Source of the DNA: Phycicoccus sp. M110.8
GTDB lineage: Bacteria > Actinomycetota > Actinomycetes > Actinomycetales > Dermatophilaceae
Direction of reading: 5' to 3'
Length of the DNA stretch: 64,000 nt
Assembly: GCF_032464895.1 (NCBI RefSeq)
Contig: NZ_JAWDIC010000001.1
Span: 62,001 to 126,000 of the forward strand
Below the pieces are notes generated by a model that had not been told where the DNA came from, searched no databases, and was given only the letters and a program-made list of their open reading frames with translations. Positions 26,831 through 35,063 of the stretch are shown piece by piece. Position 1 is the stretch's first letter. Each line of letters begins with the position of its first letter. The translations under genes were made by a program, and so were the position numbers.

Positions 26831-27346
26831 TCAGCCCACCTTGTGCAGCCAGCGGACGGGGGCGCCGTCCCCGGCATACCGGAAGGGCTCGAGCTCGTCG
26901 TCCCAGTCGGTGCCGAGCAGCTCGTCGAGCATCTCGGCCATGGCCTCCGAGGAGCCCTGGGACAGCCGCAGCACCTCGCGCAGGCGGTCCTCGTTGACGA
27001 CGGCGTCACCGCTCGCCGAGGTCCATGTGTGGTGGATGCCGAGGCTGGGGGTGTGCGACCACCGCGAGCCGTCGGCGCCCGGGCTGGGCTCCTCCGTGAT
27101 CTCGTAGCGCAGGTTGTCCCACCCGCGCAGGGTCGAGGCGAGCTTGGCGCCGGTGCCTTGCACACCGCTCCACGGGAACTCCGCGCGGACCAGTGAGGCA
27201 CCGGCAGGCTGAGGCGTCCAGTCGATGGAGAGCCGGGTCTCGAGGACCGACTCGAGTGCCCAGGTGATGTGCGGGCACAGCGCCTTGGGGGTGGAGTGCA
27301 CGAACACCACCCCGCGAGTCATGACACGCGGCATCGCGACAGACAT
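26831..27346 (-). CDS. DUF3145 family protein
   Basis: A 171-aa protein of the actinobacterial DUF3145 family. Conserved stretches are RGVVFVHSTPKALCPHITWALE near the N terminus, the SLVRAEFPWSGVQGTGAKLAS block, and the C-terminal LDELLGTDWDDELEPFRYAG. Function is unknown. In Streptomyces this gene is, as I recall, next to fabF, so here it has been separated from the FAS II operon by a 3.7-kb membrane-protein segment. ATG 27346 has GGAGGC upstream. Confidence 0.85.
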   Translation of the reverse strand: MSVAMPRVMTRGVVFVHSTPKALCPHITWALESVLETRLSIDWTPQPAGASLVRAEFPWSGVQGTGAKLASTLRGWDNLRYEITEEPSPGADGSRWSHTPSLGIHHTWTSASGDAVVNEDRLREVLRLSQGSSEAMAEMLDELLGTDWDDELEPFRYAGDGAPVRWLHKVG

Positions 27347-27512
27347 CCGGGCCTCCTTCGTGTGTGAGGGACGTCTTCCCCAACGACCTCGATCACGAGA
27401 GCTCGGCGTGTGCCGCGGCTGTTCAGTTGTGCGTGCTGAGGCCCCATTGTGCACCACGAGCACCGGCAGCACCAGCATTCCCAGGAATCACGGCCGTGCC
27501 ACGCGGCGCAGA

Positions 27513-27534
27513 GCGGCCACCGGTCGGTGGCCGC
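27513..27534 (-). terminator. Hairpin after the PepSY-like gene
   Basis: GCGGCCACCG-GT-CGGTGGCCGC, 18 nt beyond the stop of the minus-strand gene at 27552. The arms are 10 bp and perfect. No T-run. Probable intrinsic terminator. Confidence 0.55.
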
Positions 27535-27551
27535 CCTGCCCGGAACCGGGG

Positions 27552-28037
27552 TCAGCTGGTCGCGCTGGGCGCGGAGGTCGAGCCCTGCTGGGACCCGCCC
27601 GTTCCGCCGGGACGCTGCCCGCCGGGGCTGCCCTGCCCCATCACCTGCACGTTAGTCACGGCATACGACTTGTCGATCTGCACGATGACCTGGGTGCCGT
27701 CGGTGCGCACCATGTGCGCCTCGTACACGCCGTCGGAGTCGGTCTCCACCCGCTGGATGGTGGCGGTCGGCTCCTTCTTCTTGGCGGCGGCGGTCACCTT
27801 GGCGGCCACGTCGCCGGTGAGCAGCTTCTCGTCGCTGCGCATCGGCTTGCTGGGGTCGGTGTTGCCGTTGCCGCGCGGCGGCTGGCCGTTCGGCACCTCG
27901 CCGTTCTGCTGCGGGGCGGTGTATGCCGTGGCGGCGGTGGAGGTCGCCGGCGCGGCGTTGGCCAGGGAGGCGCCGGTGATGGCGATGCCTGCTGCGGCGG
28001 CGAGGCCGGCGGCGACGGGGACGATGCGGATCTTCAC
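27552..28037 (-). CDS. Secreted PepSY-like protein
   Basis: A 161-aa exported protein. The N terminus is a classic signal peptide (KIRIVPVAAGLAAAAGIAI, then ASLANAAP, cleavage near residue 28). After a disordered linker, residues ~65-135 form a PepSY-like domain: LLTGDVAAKVTAAAKKKEP, then IQRVETDSDGVYEAHMV and VIVQIDKSYAVTNV. A Gly/Gln/Ser-rich tail follows. PepSY domains often inhibit peptidases or sit in cell-wall sensing proteins; the role here is unknown. GTG 28037 is used because AAGGAG lies 7 nt upstream; an upstream ATG is not supported. Confidence 0.8.
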   Translation of the reverse strand: MKIRIVPVAAGLAAAAGIAITGASLANAAPATSTAATAYTAPQQNGEVPNGQPPRGNGNTDPSKPMRSDEKLLTGDVAAKVTAAAKKKEPTATIQRVETDSDGVYEAHMVRTDGTQVIVQIDKSYAVTNVQVMGQGSPGGQRPGGTGGSQQGSTSAPSATS

Positions 28038-28200
28038 GAGGTTCTCCTTCAGGTGGTGGAGCTCCACCGTCGGGGTCGGCGCTGTGGCGGCGGGCAGCCG
28101 CAGCCGTGAGCCTGCTGTCAGGTCGGCGCCACCCTGTGAACAGAGCCAGCGCAGGCCGATAGGCTTCCGGCGCCCAGCGCGGTGCGAGCCGGGCTGGCGC

Positions 28201-28274
28201 GGGGCAGTAGCTCAGTCGGTCAGAGCAGCGGACTCATAATCCGTCGGTCGTCGGTTCAAGCCCGACCTGCCCCA
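28201..28274 (+). tRNA. tRNA-Met (elongator, anticodon CAT)
   Basis: A 74-nt cloverleaf. The acceptor GGGGCAG pairs with CTGCCCC; the anticodon stem GCGGA/TCCGT holds loop CTCATAA with anticodon CAT; the T-loop is TTCAAGC in stem GTCGG/CCGAC. The first pair is G-C, so it is not the initiator. A lysidine-modified tRNA-Ile2 also reads CAT, but the GGACTCATAATCC core is typical of elongator Met. Confidence 0.93.
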
Positions 28275-28289
28275 CCGACGTGTTGTATG

Positions 28290-28376
28290 ACTCCGCCTGA
28301 TGCTTGACGTTTGGTCTTCGGTTGATGCCTGACGGTGTTTCGGCTGATGCTTGACAGGTCCTTCGGCCAGAACGAC
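28290..28376. repeat. Three degenerate TGATGC(T/C)TGAC repeats downstream of tRNA-Met
   Basis: TGATGCTTGAC, TGATGCCTGAC and TGATGCTTGAC recur about every 25 nt, each followed by a T-rich ...TTCGG stretch. The 180-bp gap (28275-28454) between tRNA-Met and the COG4705 gene is less GC-rich than its surroundings and holds no other gene I can see. The tRNA 3' side is a usual place for integration; this could be the scar of a lost element, though no integrase remains. Confidence 0.5.
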
Positions 28377-28454
28377 AGCACCGGATTCGCTCCGACGCCC
28401 GGCTGAGGCGATGCACAGGGTCTACCCAGCCGGCGTGCAGGACGACTTGGTGCG

Positions 28455-29252
28455 GTGTGGGCCGTGTCAAGTCCCTCCGTCGTGTCCCTGCCCGCCCCCG
28501 CACGGGTGGCCCCCAGCGTTCCCCACGTCGCGCTCGCTTTCTGGGTGATGAAGCTGCTGACGACGGGGATGGGAGAGGCGATCTCCGATTTCCTCGCAGG
28601 ACGCAGCCCGGTCGTGGCCGTGGGCGTGGGCTTCGTCGCCTTCGTGGTCGCGATCGTCGTCCAGCTCCGGAGCGCCTCCTACAGCCCCGTGCGCTATTGG
28701 ACAGCCGTCGCAATGGTGGCCGTGTTCGGGACCATGGTTGCGGACGCGGTGCACGTGGTCCTGGGCGTGCCGTATGCCGTGACGACCGTGGGCTACCTCC
28801 TCGCGGTGCTCGCCTGCCTGGGGGCCTGGCGGGCCGTCGAGGGCAGCGTCTCGATCCACAGCATCACCACCCGCCGCCGCGAGCTCTTCTACTGGGCCAC
28901 GGTCGTGGCCACCTTCGCCCTGGGGACTGCCGCCGGCGACCTCACCGCGTTCACGTTGCGGCTGGGCTACCTCTCCTCCGTGCTCGTCTTCGGCATGCTC
29001 ATTCTCGTGCCGCTCGCGCTGTGCCGGCTGCAGGTCCTCGGCCCGGTCACCTGCTTCTGGACGGCATACGTTCTGACCCGTCCGCTGGGGGCCTCGATCG
29101 CCGACTGGCTCGGAAAACCCCCCACCAAGGCCGCCGGCCTGGGGTTCGGCGACGGCAGCGTGTCGCTCGTCGCCCTCCTCCTCTTCGCAGCACTCGTCGC
29201 GTGGTTACAGCGCACGGGCGCCGACCGGCCCCGCGTCGACGAGCCCGCCTGA
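28455..29252 (+). CDS. COG4705-type polytopic membrane protein
   Basis: A ~265-aa membrane protein with about 7 hydrophobic segments. The family signature VPHVALAFWVMKLLTTGMGEAISDFL lies at residues ~22-47. A second similar half (LFYWATVVATFALGTAAGDLTAF, near residue 135) points to an internal duplication. COG4705 proteins are described as membrane-anchored proteins of unknown function. The start is uncertain: in-frame GTG codons at 28455, 28464 and 28482 are all possible. It follows tRNA-Met. Confidence 0.75.
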   Translation: MWAVSSPSVVSLPAPARVAPSVPHVALAFWVMKLLTTGMGEAISDFLAGRSPVVAVGVGFVAFVVAIVVQLRSASYSPVRYWTAVAMVAVFGTMVADAVHVVLGVPYAVTTVGYLLAVLACLGAWRAVEGSVSIHSITTRRRELFYWATVVATFALGTAAGDLTAFTLRLGYLSSVLVFGMLILVPLALCRLQVLGPVTCFWTAYVLTRPLGASIADWLGKPPTKAAGLGFGDGSVSLVALLLFAALVAWLQRTGADRPRVDEPA

Positions 29253-29461
29253 GGAGACGAGTGTGCTGGAGCACGCTCCGCTCGTGTGCCCGCGAAGCAG
29301 AATAAATGCGCAGGTGAGAGTGGATGCGAGGGAATCTGGCGTACAGTTCCCGTGAAGGTCCACATCCGGACCTTGATGGGCACCGTTCGTGACCCTCAGG
29401 CGACTCGTCCCAGCAACGCGACCGCTTGGTGATCATCTCACCGCAGTCGACTGGAGTCGCC

Positions 29462-30391
29462 GTGAAGCCTTCGCCTTCCACCAACCTCGTCGCCCTCGAC
29501 GGGCGCGCCTCCGCCTGGTGCGGAGGGGCTGTCCTACCTGCTCTGGAGTCGCTCCTGGACATGGCCGAGCTGTGGGCGCCCGGCACTTTCGTCGGCATCA
29601 GTGGCGCCAACCGGTCGGGCACGTACACCACCCTGGTCGCCAACCACCAGGTCGTCTTCGACCTCGACTCCCTCCAGAACGACCTCGACGAGGGTCCCGG
29701 GCTCACCGCCCTGCGTGAGGACCACACCGTCGTCGTCGACGACGCCGAGAGCGAGCACCGCTGGGGGGTGTTCACGTCGCGTGCAGTCGAGGCGGGCATG
29801 CGGTCGATCCTCAGCGTGCCCCTCGTGCTCGGCAGCAAGACCTTCGGCGCGCTGAACCTGTACTCCGCGACGTACCTGCCCGTCGACATGGCGCGGCTCG
29901 CGCAGGCCAAGCTCCTCGCCGGTCAGGCGGCGCTGGCCCTGGCCCAGGCGCAGCGCGAGCACCAGCTGACGGTTGCGCTCGAGACCAACCGCGTGGTCGG
30001 CAAGGCGGTGGGCCTGGCCATGGAGCGCTTCGGCCTCGACGACCACGCCGCCTTCGCCTACCTGACCACCCTGGCGCAGAAGAGCACCATCGACCTGCGC
30101 GAGATCGCCCGGCACTTCGTCGATCAGGCCAACGCCCTCCACACGAGTGCCGACCGCCCGGACGACTCCGGGCAACCCGACGTGTCCGGGGTTCCCATGG
30201 TGACCGCGCACCCCGCCGTGACCCCGCACTCCACCGTGACCGCGCACGCGGACAGCTCGACACAGCCCGCTCGCGCCCCCGAAGTCGTCGCGGCCACCCT
30301 CTCGACCGCCTCCGACACCGACGAGACGCACGGACCGTCCGGGACACCGGTCGCCGAACCGGGATGGCCCGCGGTCGCTGTCGAGTCCTGA
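29462..30391 (+). CDS. GAF-ANTAR RNA-binding regulator
   Basis: A 309-aa regulator. A GAF sensor domain covers residues ~20-170 (ILSVPLVLGSKTFGALNLYS is typical). An ANTAR domain follows at ~180-235 (ALETNRVVGKAVGLAMERFG, then AFAYLTTLAQKSTIDLREIARHFV). ANTAR domains bind tandem RNA hairpins and stop premature transcription termination. The last ~75 residues are low complexity (repeats of VTAHP type). GTG 29462 has GGAG 6 nt upstream. In actinobacteria such proteins are often stress regulators; the target here is unknown. The 209-bp upstream gap shows no clear dual-hexaloop RNA. Confidence 0.85.
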   Translation: MKPSPSTNLVALDGRASAWCGGAVLPALESLLDMAELWAPGTFVGISGANRSGTYTTLVANHQVVFDLDSLQNDLDEGPGLTALREDHTVVVDDAESEHRWGVFTSRAVEAGMRSILSVPLVLGSKTFGALNLYSATYLPVDMARLAQAKLLAGQAALALAQAQREHQLTVALETNRVVGKAVGLAMERFGLDDHAAFAYLTTLAQKSTIDLREIARHFVDQANALHTSADRPDDSGQPDVSGVPMVTAHPAVTPHSTVTAHADSSTQPARAPEVVAATLSTASDTDETHGPSGTPVAEPGWPAVAVES

Positions 30392-30397
30392 CGCGAC

Positions 30398-31309
30398 CTA
30401 TCCGCGGTCGCCGGCCCCGGCGGCCACCGCGCGGAACACCGTCGCGGCCTCGCGCCCGGCAGCACTCAACGTCCGGTCCGCAAGGCGTGCCAGCAGGATC
30501 CGCCGGCTCGGAGAGTCGTGAAGCGGCACCGCCACGATGTCGGGCCGCAGGGCGCTGAGGGCCAGTTGGGGTGCCAGGGCGATCCCGATACCTGCCGCGA
30601 CCATCCCCTGCGTCTCCTGGTAGTCGTTGGCTGCGAAGGCCACCTCGGGCTCGAAGCCCGCGCGGCGGCACACCCGGCGCAACACGTCGGCCACCGGGTG
30701 CTCGTCACGGACCACCCACTGCTCGTCGCGTAGCTGCTCCACCCTCACCACGTCGACGCCTGCGAGCGGGTGGCTGCGCGGAAGCAGCAGGAGCGTGGGG
30801 TCCTTGCGCAGCGTGGTCGTCGAGAGCTCGGCATCGTCGACGCGCTGCCAGGGGTAGTCCCACAACAGGGTCAGCTCGATGTCGCGCCGCTTGAGCCTGT
30901 CGACGAGCCCCGCGCGCCGGGCGCTGACCACGGTCACGACCACATCGGGGTGGCGGGCACGGAACGCAAGCACCACCTCGGGCATGAGCGATGCGCCCAC
31001 CGTCGGGAAGGTGCCGAGTCGCAGCTGGCCGCGGCGCAGGTCGGCGAACTCGCTCATCTCGGCGCGGGCTGCGTCGATGCTCCGGTCGATGTCGTCGGCA
31101 TACCGGAGCAGTGCCCGGCCGGCCTCGGTCAGGACAGCACCTCGGGGGTGACGTTCGAGCAGGGGCACTCCCATGTCGCGCTCCAGCTTCGTCACCTGCT
31201 GGGACACGGCAGAGGTCGTGAACGACAGTGCCGCCGCTGCGGCGGTCAGTGAGCCTGACCGACCCACCTCCCTCAGCACGTGGAGCCGCCGCAGGTCCAT
31301 CTGAGCCAT
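30398..31309 (-). CDS. LysR-family transcriptional regulator
   Basis: A 303-aa LysR protein. The N-terminal winged HTH is at residues ~5-65 (LHVLREVGRSGSLTAAAAAL, then TSAVSQQVTKLE), followed by a periplasmic-binding-like effector domain. It is divergent from prpF-dctA with a 123-bp intergenic region, the classic layout for a LysR regulator and its target. It probably senses a tricarboxylate or dicarboxylate (inference). It converges on the GAF-ANTAR gene with 6 bp between stops. Confidence 0.9.
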   Translation of the reverse strand: MAQMDLRRLHVLREVGRSGSLTAAAAALSFTTSAVSQQVTKLERDMGVPLLERHPRGAVLTEAGRALLRYADDIDRSIDAARAEMSEFADLRRGQLRLGTFPTVGASLMPEVVLAFRARHPDVVVTVVSARRAGLVDRLKRRDIELTLLWDYPWQRVDDAELSTTTLRKDPTLLLLPRSHPLAGVDVVRVEQLRDEQWVVRDEHPVADVLRRVCRRAGFEPEVAFAANDYQETQGMVAAGIGIALAPQLALSALRPDIVAVPLHDSPSRRILLARLADRTLSAAGREAATVFRAVAAGAGDRG

Positions 31310-31326
31310 GGCGTGACTTTAGCAGA

Positions 31327-31360
31327 AGCACACAGCGGTTCACTTTCCTGTGATTGTGCT
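31327..31360. promoter_or_regulatory. Candidate LysR operator
   Basis: AGCACA (31327-31332) and TGTGCT (31355-31360) form a spaced inverted repeat around TTCACTTTCCTGTGA, in the divergent region between lysR and prpF. This region is also the most AT-rich of the gap. A second hairpin (GGGGGCC-GCAGC-GGCCCCC, 31395-31413) lies in the prpF leader. Confidence 0.45.
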
Positions 31361-31432
31361 GAACCCCGCAGGTCGCGATGGTTGTCCGTGGACGGGGGCC
31401 GCAGCGGCCCCCACGACGGACAGGAGAACGAC

Positions 31433-32563
31433 GTGCAGCTCCGGGGGCAGTGGTACCGAGGCGGCACCAGCAAGTGCTGGCTCTTCGACGCCGGCGACGT
31501 GGCGCGGCACGCGCCCACGCAGGAGGACGTCCTGGCCCTCCTGGCCGACGCCTTCGGTGCGGCCGACTCCCGGCAGCTCGACGGCGTGGGTGGCGGGACC
31601 TCGACCACCTCGAAGGCAGCCGTCATCACCGCCACCCCCGACGGCCCGGCCGACCTCGACTACCTCTTCGCGCAGGTCGGCATCGGGCAGGCCACTGTCG
31701 AGCTGGGCTCGAACTGCGGCAACTGCGCGACGGCCATCGCCCTGTACGCCGTCCAGAACGGGATCGTCGCCGCTGGGGACGTCGCCACCCGGGTCACCAT
31801 GCGGAACCTGAACACGGGAGCCGTCCTCAGCGGCACCGTCTCGACACCGCGCCGCCGTGTTCCGACCGCCGGGCAGGCGCGCGTCCCCGGCAGCACCGCA
31901 CCAGGTGTCCCGGTGCGCCTGTCCTTCCACGGACCGTGGGGGCAGTCGACCGGAGCGCTGCTGCCCACCGGGCGCACGACCGACCGGCTCGTTCTCCCCG
32001 GCGGCGCAGCCCCGGAGGTGACGATGGTCGACGCCGGCGCGCCGGCGGTCTTCGCGCCCGCCTCGGACCTGGGCGTCGACCTGTCCTCCATGACGGCGGG
32101 GCTGGACCACCGACTGCCCGAGCTCCTCGAGCTGCGGGCCGAGGCCGGTCTCGCGATGGGGTTGCGCGGCCCCGACGACACGCCGCAGCACGCGATCCCC
32201 AAGGTCGGACTGGTCGCTCCCCCGGCCGGCTACACGGCAGCCGACGGATCGCACGTTGCGGCCGACACCCACGACCTGCGGGTGCGGATGCTCTCCATGT
32301 TCGCCCCCCACCCCGCGATCGGCCTGACCTCGGCCGTCGCGCTCTCCTCCGCGGCCACCATCCCCGGCTCGCTCGTAGCCCGCAGCATCGGGCCCTCCTC
32401 ACCCGAGGAGCGGACGCGCCACCTTCGCATCGGGACCCCCGCCGGCGTGGTTGCGACCGAGGTCGTGACCGACGCGGACGGCAACGTCGTCGAGGTCGTG
32501 CTCGACCGCGCTGCCCGACAGCTGGCAGTCGCCCAGATCGAGGTCGCACGGACCGTGGCCTAG
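31433..32563 (+). CDS. PrpF/4-oxalomesaconate tautomerase family isomerase
   Basis: A 376-aa protein of the PrpF family (diaminopimelate-epimerase fold). Members move double bonds in aconitate-like acids: PrpF in the methylcitrate cycle, GalD in gallate breakdown. Family blocks seen are WYRGGTSKCWLF at the N terminus, GVGGGTSTTSKAAVI near residue 50, and GSNCGNCATAIALYA near 90, which holds the active-site Cys. GTG 31433 follows AGGAG. It is followed 62 bp later by a DctA symporter; together they suggest uptake and isomerisation of a tri- or dicarboxylate. No prpC/prpD or gal genes are present. Confidence 0.86.
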   Translation: MQLRGQWYRGGTSKCWLFDAGDVARHAPTQEDVLALLADAFGAADSRQLDGVGGGTSTTSKAAVITATPDGPADLDYLFAQVGIGQATVELGSNCGNCATAIALYAVQNGIVAAGDVATRVTMRNLNTGAVLSGTVSTPRRRVPTAGQARVPGSTAPGVPVRLSFHGPWGQSTGALLPTGRTTDRLVLPGGAAPEVTMVDAGAPAVFAPASDLGVDLSSMTAGLDHRLPELLELRAEAGLAMGLRGPDDTPQHAIPKVGLVAPPAGYTAADGSHVAADTHDLRVRMLSMFAPHPAIGLTSAVALSSAATIPGSLVARSIGPSSPEERTRHLRIGTPAGVVATEVVTDADGNVVEVVLDRAARQLAVAQIEVARTVA

Positions 32564-32625
32564 CGACACCCCCTACCCTCAGAAGCGCCTCTCGTCCGCG
32601 AGGGGCCGACCCAGGAAGTTGTTCA

Positions 32626-33936
32626 ATGAAGATCAAACCAATCCTCGGGCACCTCTACGTCCAGGTCCTTCTCGGTGTGGCGCTCGGCATCCTCGTCGGA
32701 GCCCTGTGGCCCGACCTCGGTGCCGGCCTGAAGCCGCTCGGCGACGCCTTCGTGAAGCTGGTGAAGTTCATGATCGCCCCGATCGTCTTCTGCACCATCG
32801 TCAGCGGGATCACGTCGATGACGGACGTGAAGAAGGTCGGCCCCACGCTCCTGCGGGCCCTCGGGCTGTTCTACGCGCTCACCGCCCTGGCCCTGGCCCT
32901 CGGCCTCGGGGCAGTCCTGTTGCTCCACCCGGGCACGGGCATGCACGTCGACCCTGCCCACCTCGACGGCAGCGTGGCGGCCAAGGTCAGCGGCGAGCTC
33001 AAGGACAGCACGCCGGTCGAGTTCCTGCTCGGACTGATCCCGACCACGTTCGTCGGCGCCTTCGCCGACGGGCAGGTCCTGCCCGTCCTGCTGCTCGCCC
33101 TGCTGTGCGGCTTCGCCTTCACCAAGCTGGGACCGACGGGGCGGCTCGCCCTCGACGTCGTGAACAGCTTCAATCGTCTCTTCTTCGTCGTCTTCGGCTT
33201 CCTGATGCGGTTCGCCCCCATCGGCGCCTTCGGCGCGATGGCGTTCACCGTCGGCAAGTACGGCGCGCACTCCATCGGCAACCTGGGCCTGCTCATCCTC
33301 GCCTTCTACCTGGCGTGCGTCGTGTTCGTCGTCGTCGGGCTCGGCGTCGTGGCGAGGGCCAGCGGGGTCAGCCTCTGGCGCGTCCTGAAGTACTTCCGCG
33401 ACGAGATCCTCATCGTCCTCGCGACCTCCTCGAGCGAGCCGGTGCTGCCTCGCCTGCTGTCCAAGCTCGAGCGGCTCGGGTGCGACCGCGGCGTGGTGGG
33501 GCTGGTCGTGCCGACCGGCTACTCCTTCAACCTCACCGGCACCGCCGTCTACCTGACCCTCGCCTCGATGTTCATCGCCCAGGCCTGTGACATCCACCTG
33601 GGGTGGGGCGAGATCGCGCTCATGCTCGGCATGATGCTGCTCACGTCGAAGGGGGCTGCGGGCGTCACTGGCAGCGGCTTCGTGGCCCTGGTGGCGACTC
33701 TCTCCGTGATGCCGCACGTCCCGGTGGCCGGAGTCGCCCTGATCGTGGGGATCGACCGCTTCATGAGCGAGGCGCGCGCACTCACGAGCACCGTCTGCAA
33801 CGTCGTCTGCTGCATCGCGGTCGCGCGGTGGCAGAAGGCCCTGGACGTCGAGGTGCTGCGGGCCGAGCTGCACGCCGGCTTCGTCCCCTCACCGGCGGAG
33901 AGGCGGGCACTCGCGGCAGCCGTCCCGAGCCACTGA
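32626..33936 (+). CDS. DctA-type dicarboxylate:cation symporter (DAACS family)
   Basis: A 436-aa SLC1-type transporter with 8 transmembrane helices and two hairpins. The first hairpin serine motif is in LATSSSEPVLPRLL, and the NLTGT-type motif is in PTGYSFNLTGTAVYLTL; the second hairpin is SKGAAGVTGSGFVAL. These are hallmarks of DctA/GltP. DctA proteins import succinate, fumarate and malate with protons or Na+. Coupled with prpF and under the divergent LysR, it likely imports the substrate or product of PrpF. Confidence 0.92.
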   Translation: MKIKPILGHLYVQVLLGVALGILVGALWPDLGAGLKPLGDAFVKLVKFMIAPIVFCTIVSGITSMTDVKKVGPTLLRALGLFYALTALALALGLGAVLLLHPGTGMHVDPAHLDGSVAAKVSGELKDSTPVEFLLGLIPTTFVGAFADGQVLPVLLLALLCGFAFTKLGPTGRLALDVVNSFNRLFFVVFGFLMRFAPIGAFGAMAFTVGKYGAHSIGNLGLLILAFYLACVVFVVVGLGVVARASGVSLWRVLKYFRDEILIVLATSSSEPVLPRLLSKLERLGCDRGVVGLVVPTGYSFNLTGTAVYLTLASMFIAQACDIHLGWGEIALMLGMMLLTSKGAAGVTGSGFVALVATLSVMPHVPVAGVALIVGIDRFMSEARALTSTVCNVVCCIAVARWQKALDVEVLRAELHAGFVPSPAERRALAAAVPSH

Positions 33937-34043
33937 CGCCCTGCAGGACCAGGGGTCCCGACCCCACTGGGTGCTTGCGCCCGCCTGCCACCCATGAGGG
34001 CGGCAGGCGGGCGCAGGTGCGAGTGGACTCCGACGCGCGGGGT

Positions 34044-34823
34044 TCAGACCAGCGAGGCGCACTGGCCGATCGCGTTGCGGCCCACGACGTTGACGCTGCC
34101 GGGGACGAACCCGCCGGACACACCCGGCGTGAGCCCCATGCAGGTCAGGTTCTTCCCGATCGTGTTGCGCACGACGTAGACGCCCGGGGCCCCGGGGTGC
34201 TCGTCCTGGATGGTGATGTCGGTCAGCGTCGTGTTGCCGGCGATCCTGTTGAACAGCACGCCGAGCCACTCACTCGTCTGGCCGCTGACGGTGAGGTTGC
34301 CGCCGATGGTGTTGTTCTTGATCGACCACGGGATGCCGGAGCCGCCGCCGGTGAACGTGACGTTCCCCTTCACGGTGGCGCCGTTGAGCAGGAAGGCCAG
34401 CGCATCGGTGGCGGTGACGTTGCCCTGCACGCTGATGGTCGAGTGGCCCTCCGGCTCGACCGCGCACTCGTGCGCGGAGTTGCCGGTGTAGGACGGCGGC
34501 TGGCACCCGAGGCCGACGAGCGATCCCGCGCCGGCCGTGACGTTGTGCCCCACCATGATGGTCGCCGGAGCGCTCTGCGCGTCGAGCATGGCTCCGGCCA
34601 TGACGTCGATGTTGCCGGCGACGTCGATGACTGCCCCGGCGCCGACCGAGCACATGCCCGTGACGGTGATGCGCGAGTACGTCCCGGACGGGACGTCCCC
34701 ACCCGTGCACGTGTATGCCGTGGCGGCGCCCGAGCCCGCAGCCATCGCCGGGCTTCCCGTCAGCCCGAGTGCTCCGGCGAGGGCGAGCGCTGCGAGGACC
34801 TTCGTCCGCGTTCCCTTCATCAT
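34044..34823 (-). CDS. Secreted protein with beta-helix-like NxIGxNLT repeats
   Basis: A 259-aa exported protein of unknown family. The signal peptide ends near SPAMAAGS (residue ~30). The mature part is rich in Asn, Thr, Gly and Val, with periodic units such as NTIGGNLTVSG, NRIAGNTTLTD and NTIGKNLTCMG every ~20-25 residues. This suggests a right-handed beta-helix, perhaps a wall or adhesin protein. Several Cys residues (CTGGD, GMCSV, GCQPP, HECAV, LTCMG, GQCASL) may form disulfides. ATG 34823 is used; a second ATG follows directly. The 240-bp gap to kup holds three GTATGCC motifs. Confidence 0.72.
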   Translation of the reverse strand: MMKGTRTKVLAALALAGALGLTGSPAMAAGSGAATAYTCTGGDVPSGTYSRITVTGMCSVGAGAVIDVAGNIDVMAGAMLDAQSAPATIMVGHNVTAGAGSLVGLGCQPPSYTGNSAHECAVEPEGHSTISVQGNVTATDALAFLLNGATVKGNVTFTGGGSGIPWSIKNNTIGGNLTVSGQTSEWLGVLFNRIAGNTTLTDITIQDEHPGAPGVYVVRNTIGKNLTCMGLTPGVSGGFVPGSVNVVGRNAIGQCASLV

Positions 34824-34950
34824 GGGTCGACCCCTTCTCTTGCGGCCCTGGCGCGGGCCGGACCTGTCAGGTCTACTCCGCGCCCCCGCTCCCGTCCTCG
34901 GCCACAAGGGTGACCGGCGGGCAGACGCCCGCCGCCCCGGCCGGCCGGCC

Positions 34951-35007
34951 GGCATACCGCCGCCCCGGCCGCCCGGCATACCGGCCGTGCCCGCCACCCG
35001 GCATACC
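34951..35007. repeat. Three regularly spaced GGCATACC motifs
   Basis: GGCATACC starts at 34951, 34975 and 35000, i.e. every 24-25 bp, all in the same direction, within CCGGCCGCCCGGCATACCG-type units. It lies in the divergent gap between the secreted protein and kup. It is the densest group of the GTATGCC motif seen in the window. Confidence 0.85.
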
Positions 35008-35063
35008 GGCACCTGGACCTGGTGTGCGGGATGGCACCGGGACGGTGAGAGGATCATCGTCCT

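Noticed and set aside
28201-28274. tRNA-Ile2 (lysidine-modified CAT)
   Set aside because: The anticodon arm and flanking bases fit elongator tRNA-Met better; tilS-dependent tRNA-Ile2 usually has a different anticodon stem.
34824-35063. ydaO-type c-di-AMP riboswitch before kup
   Set aside because: None of the conserved core of that riboswitch was found; the gap holds only the motif array and GC-rich DNA.
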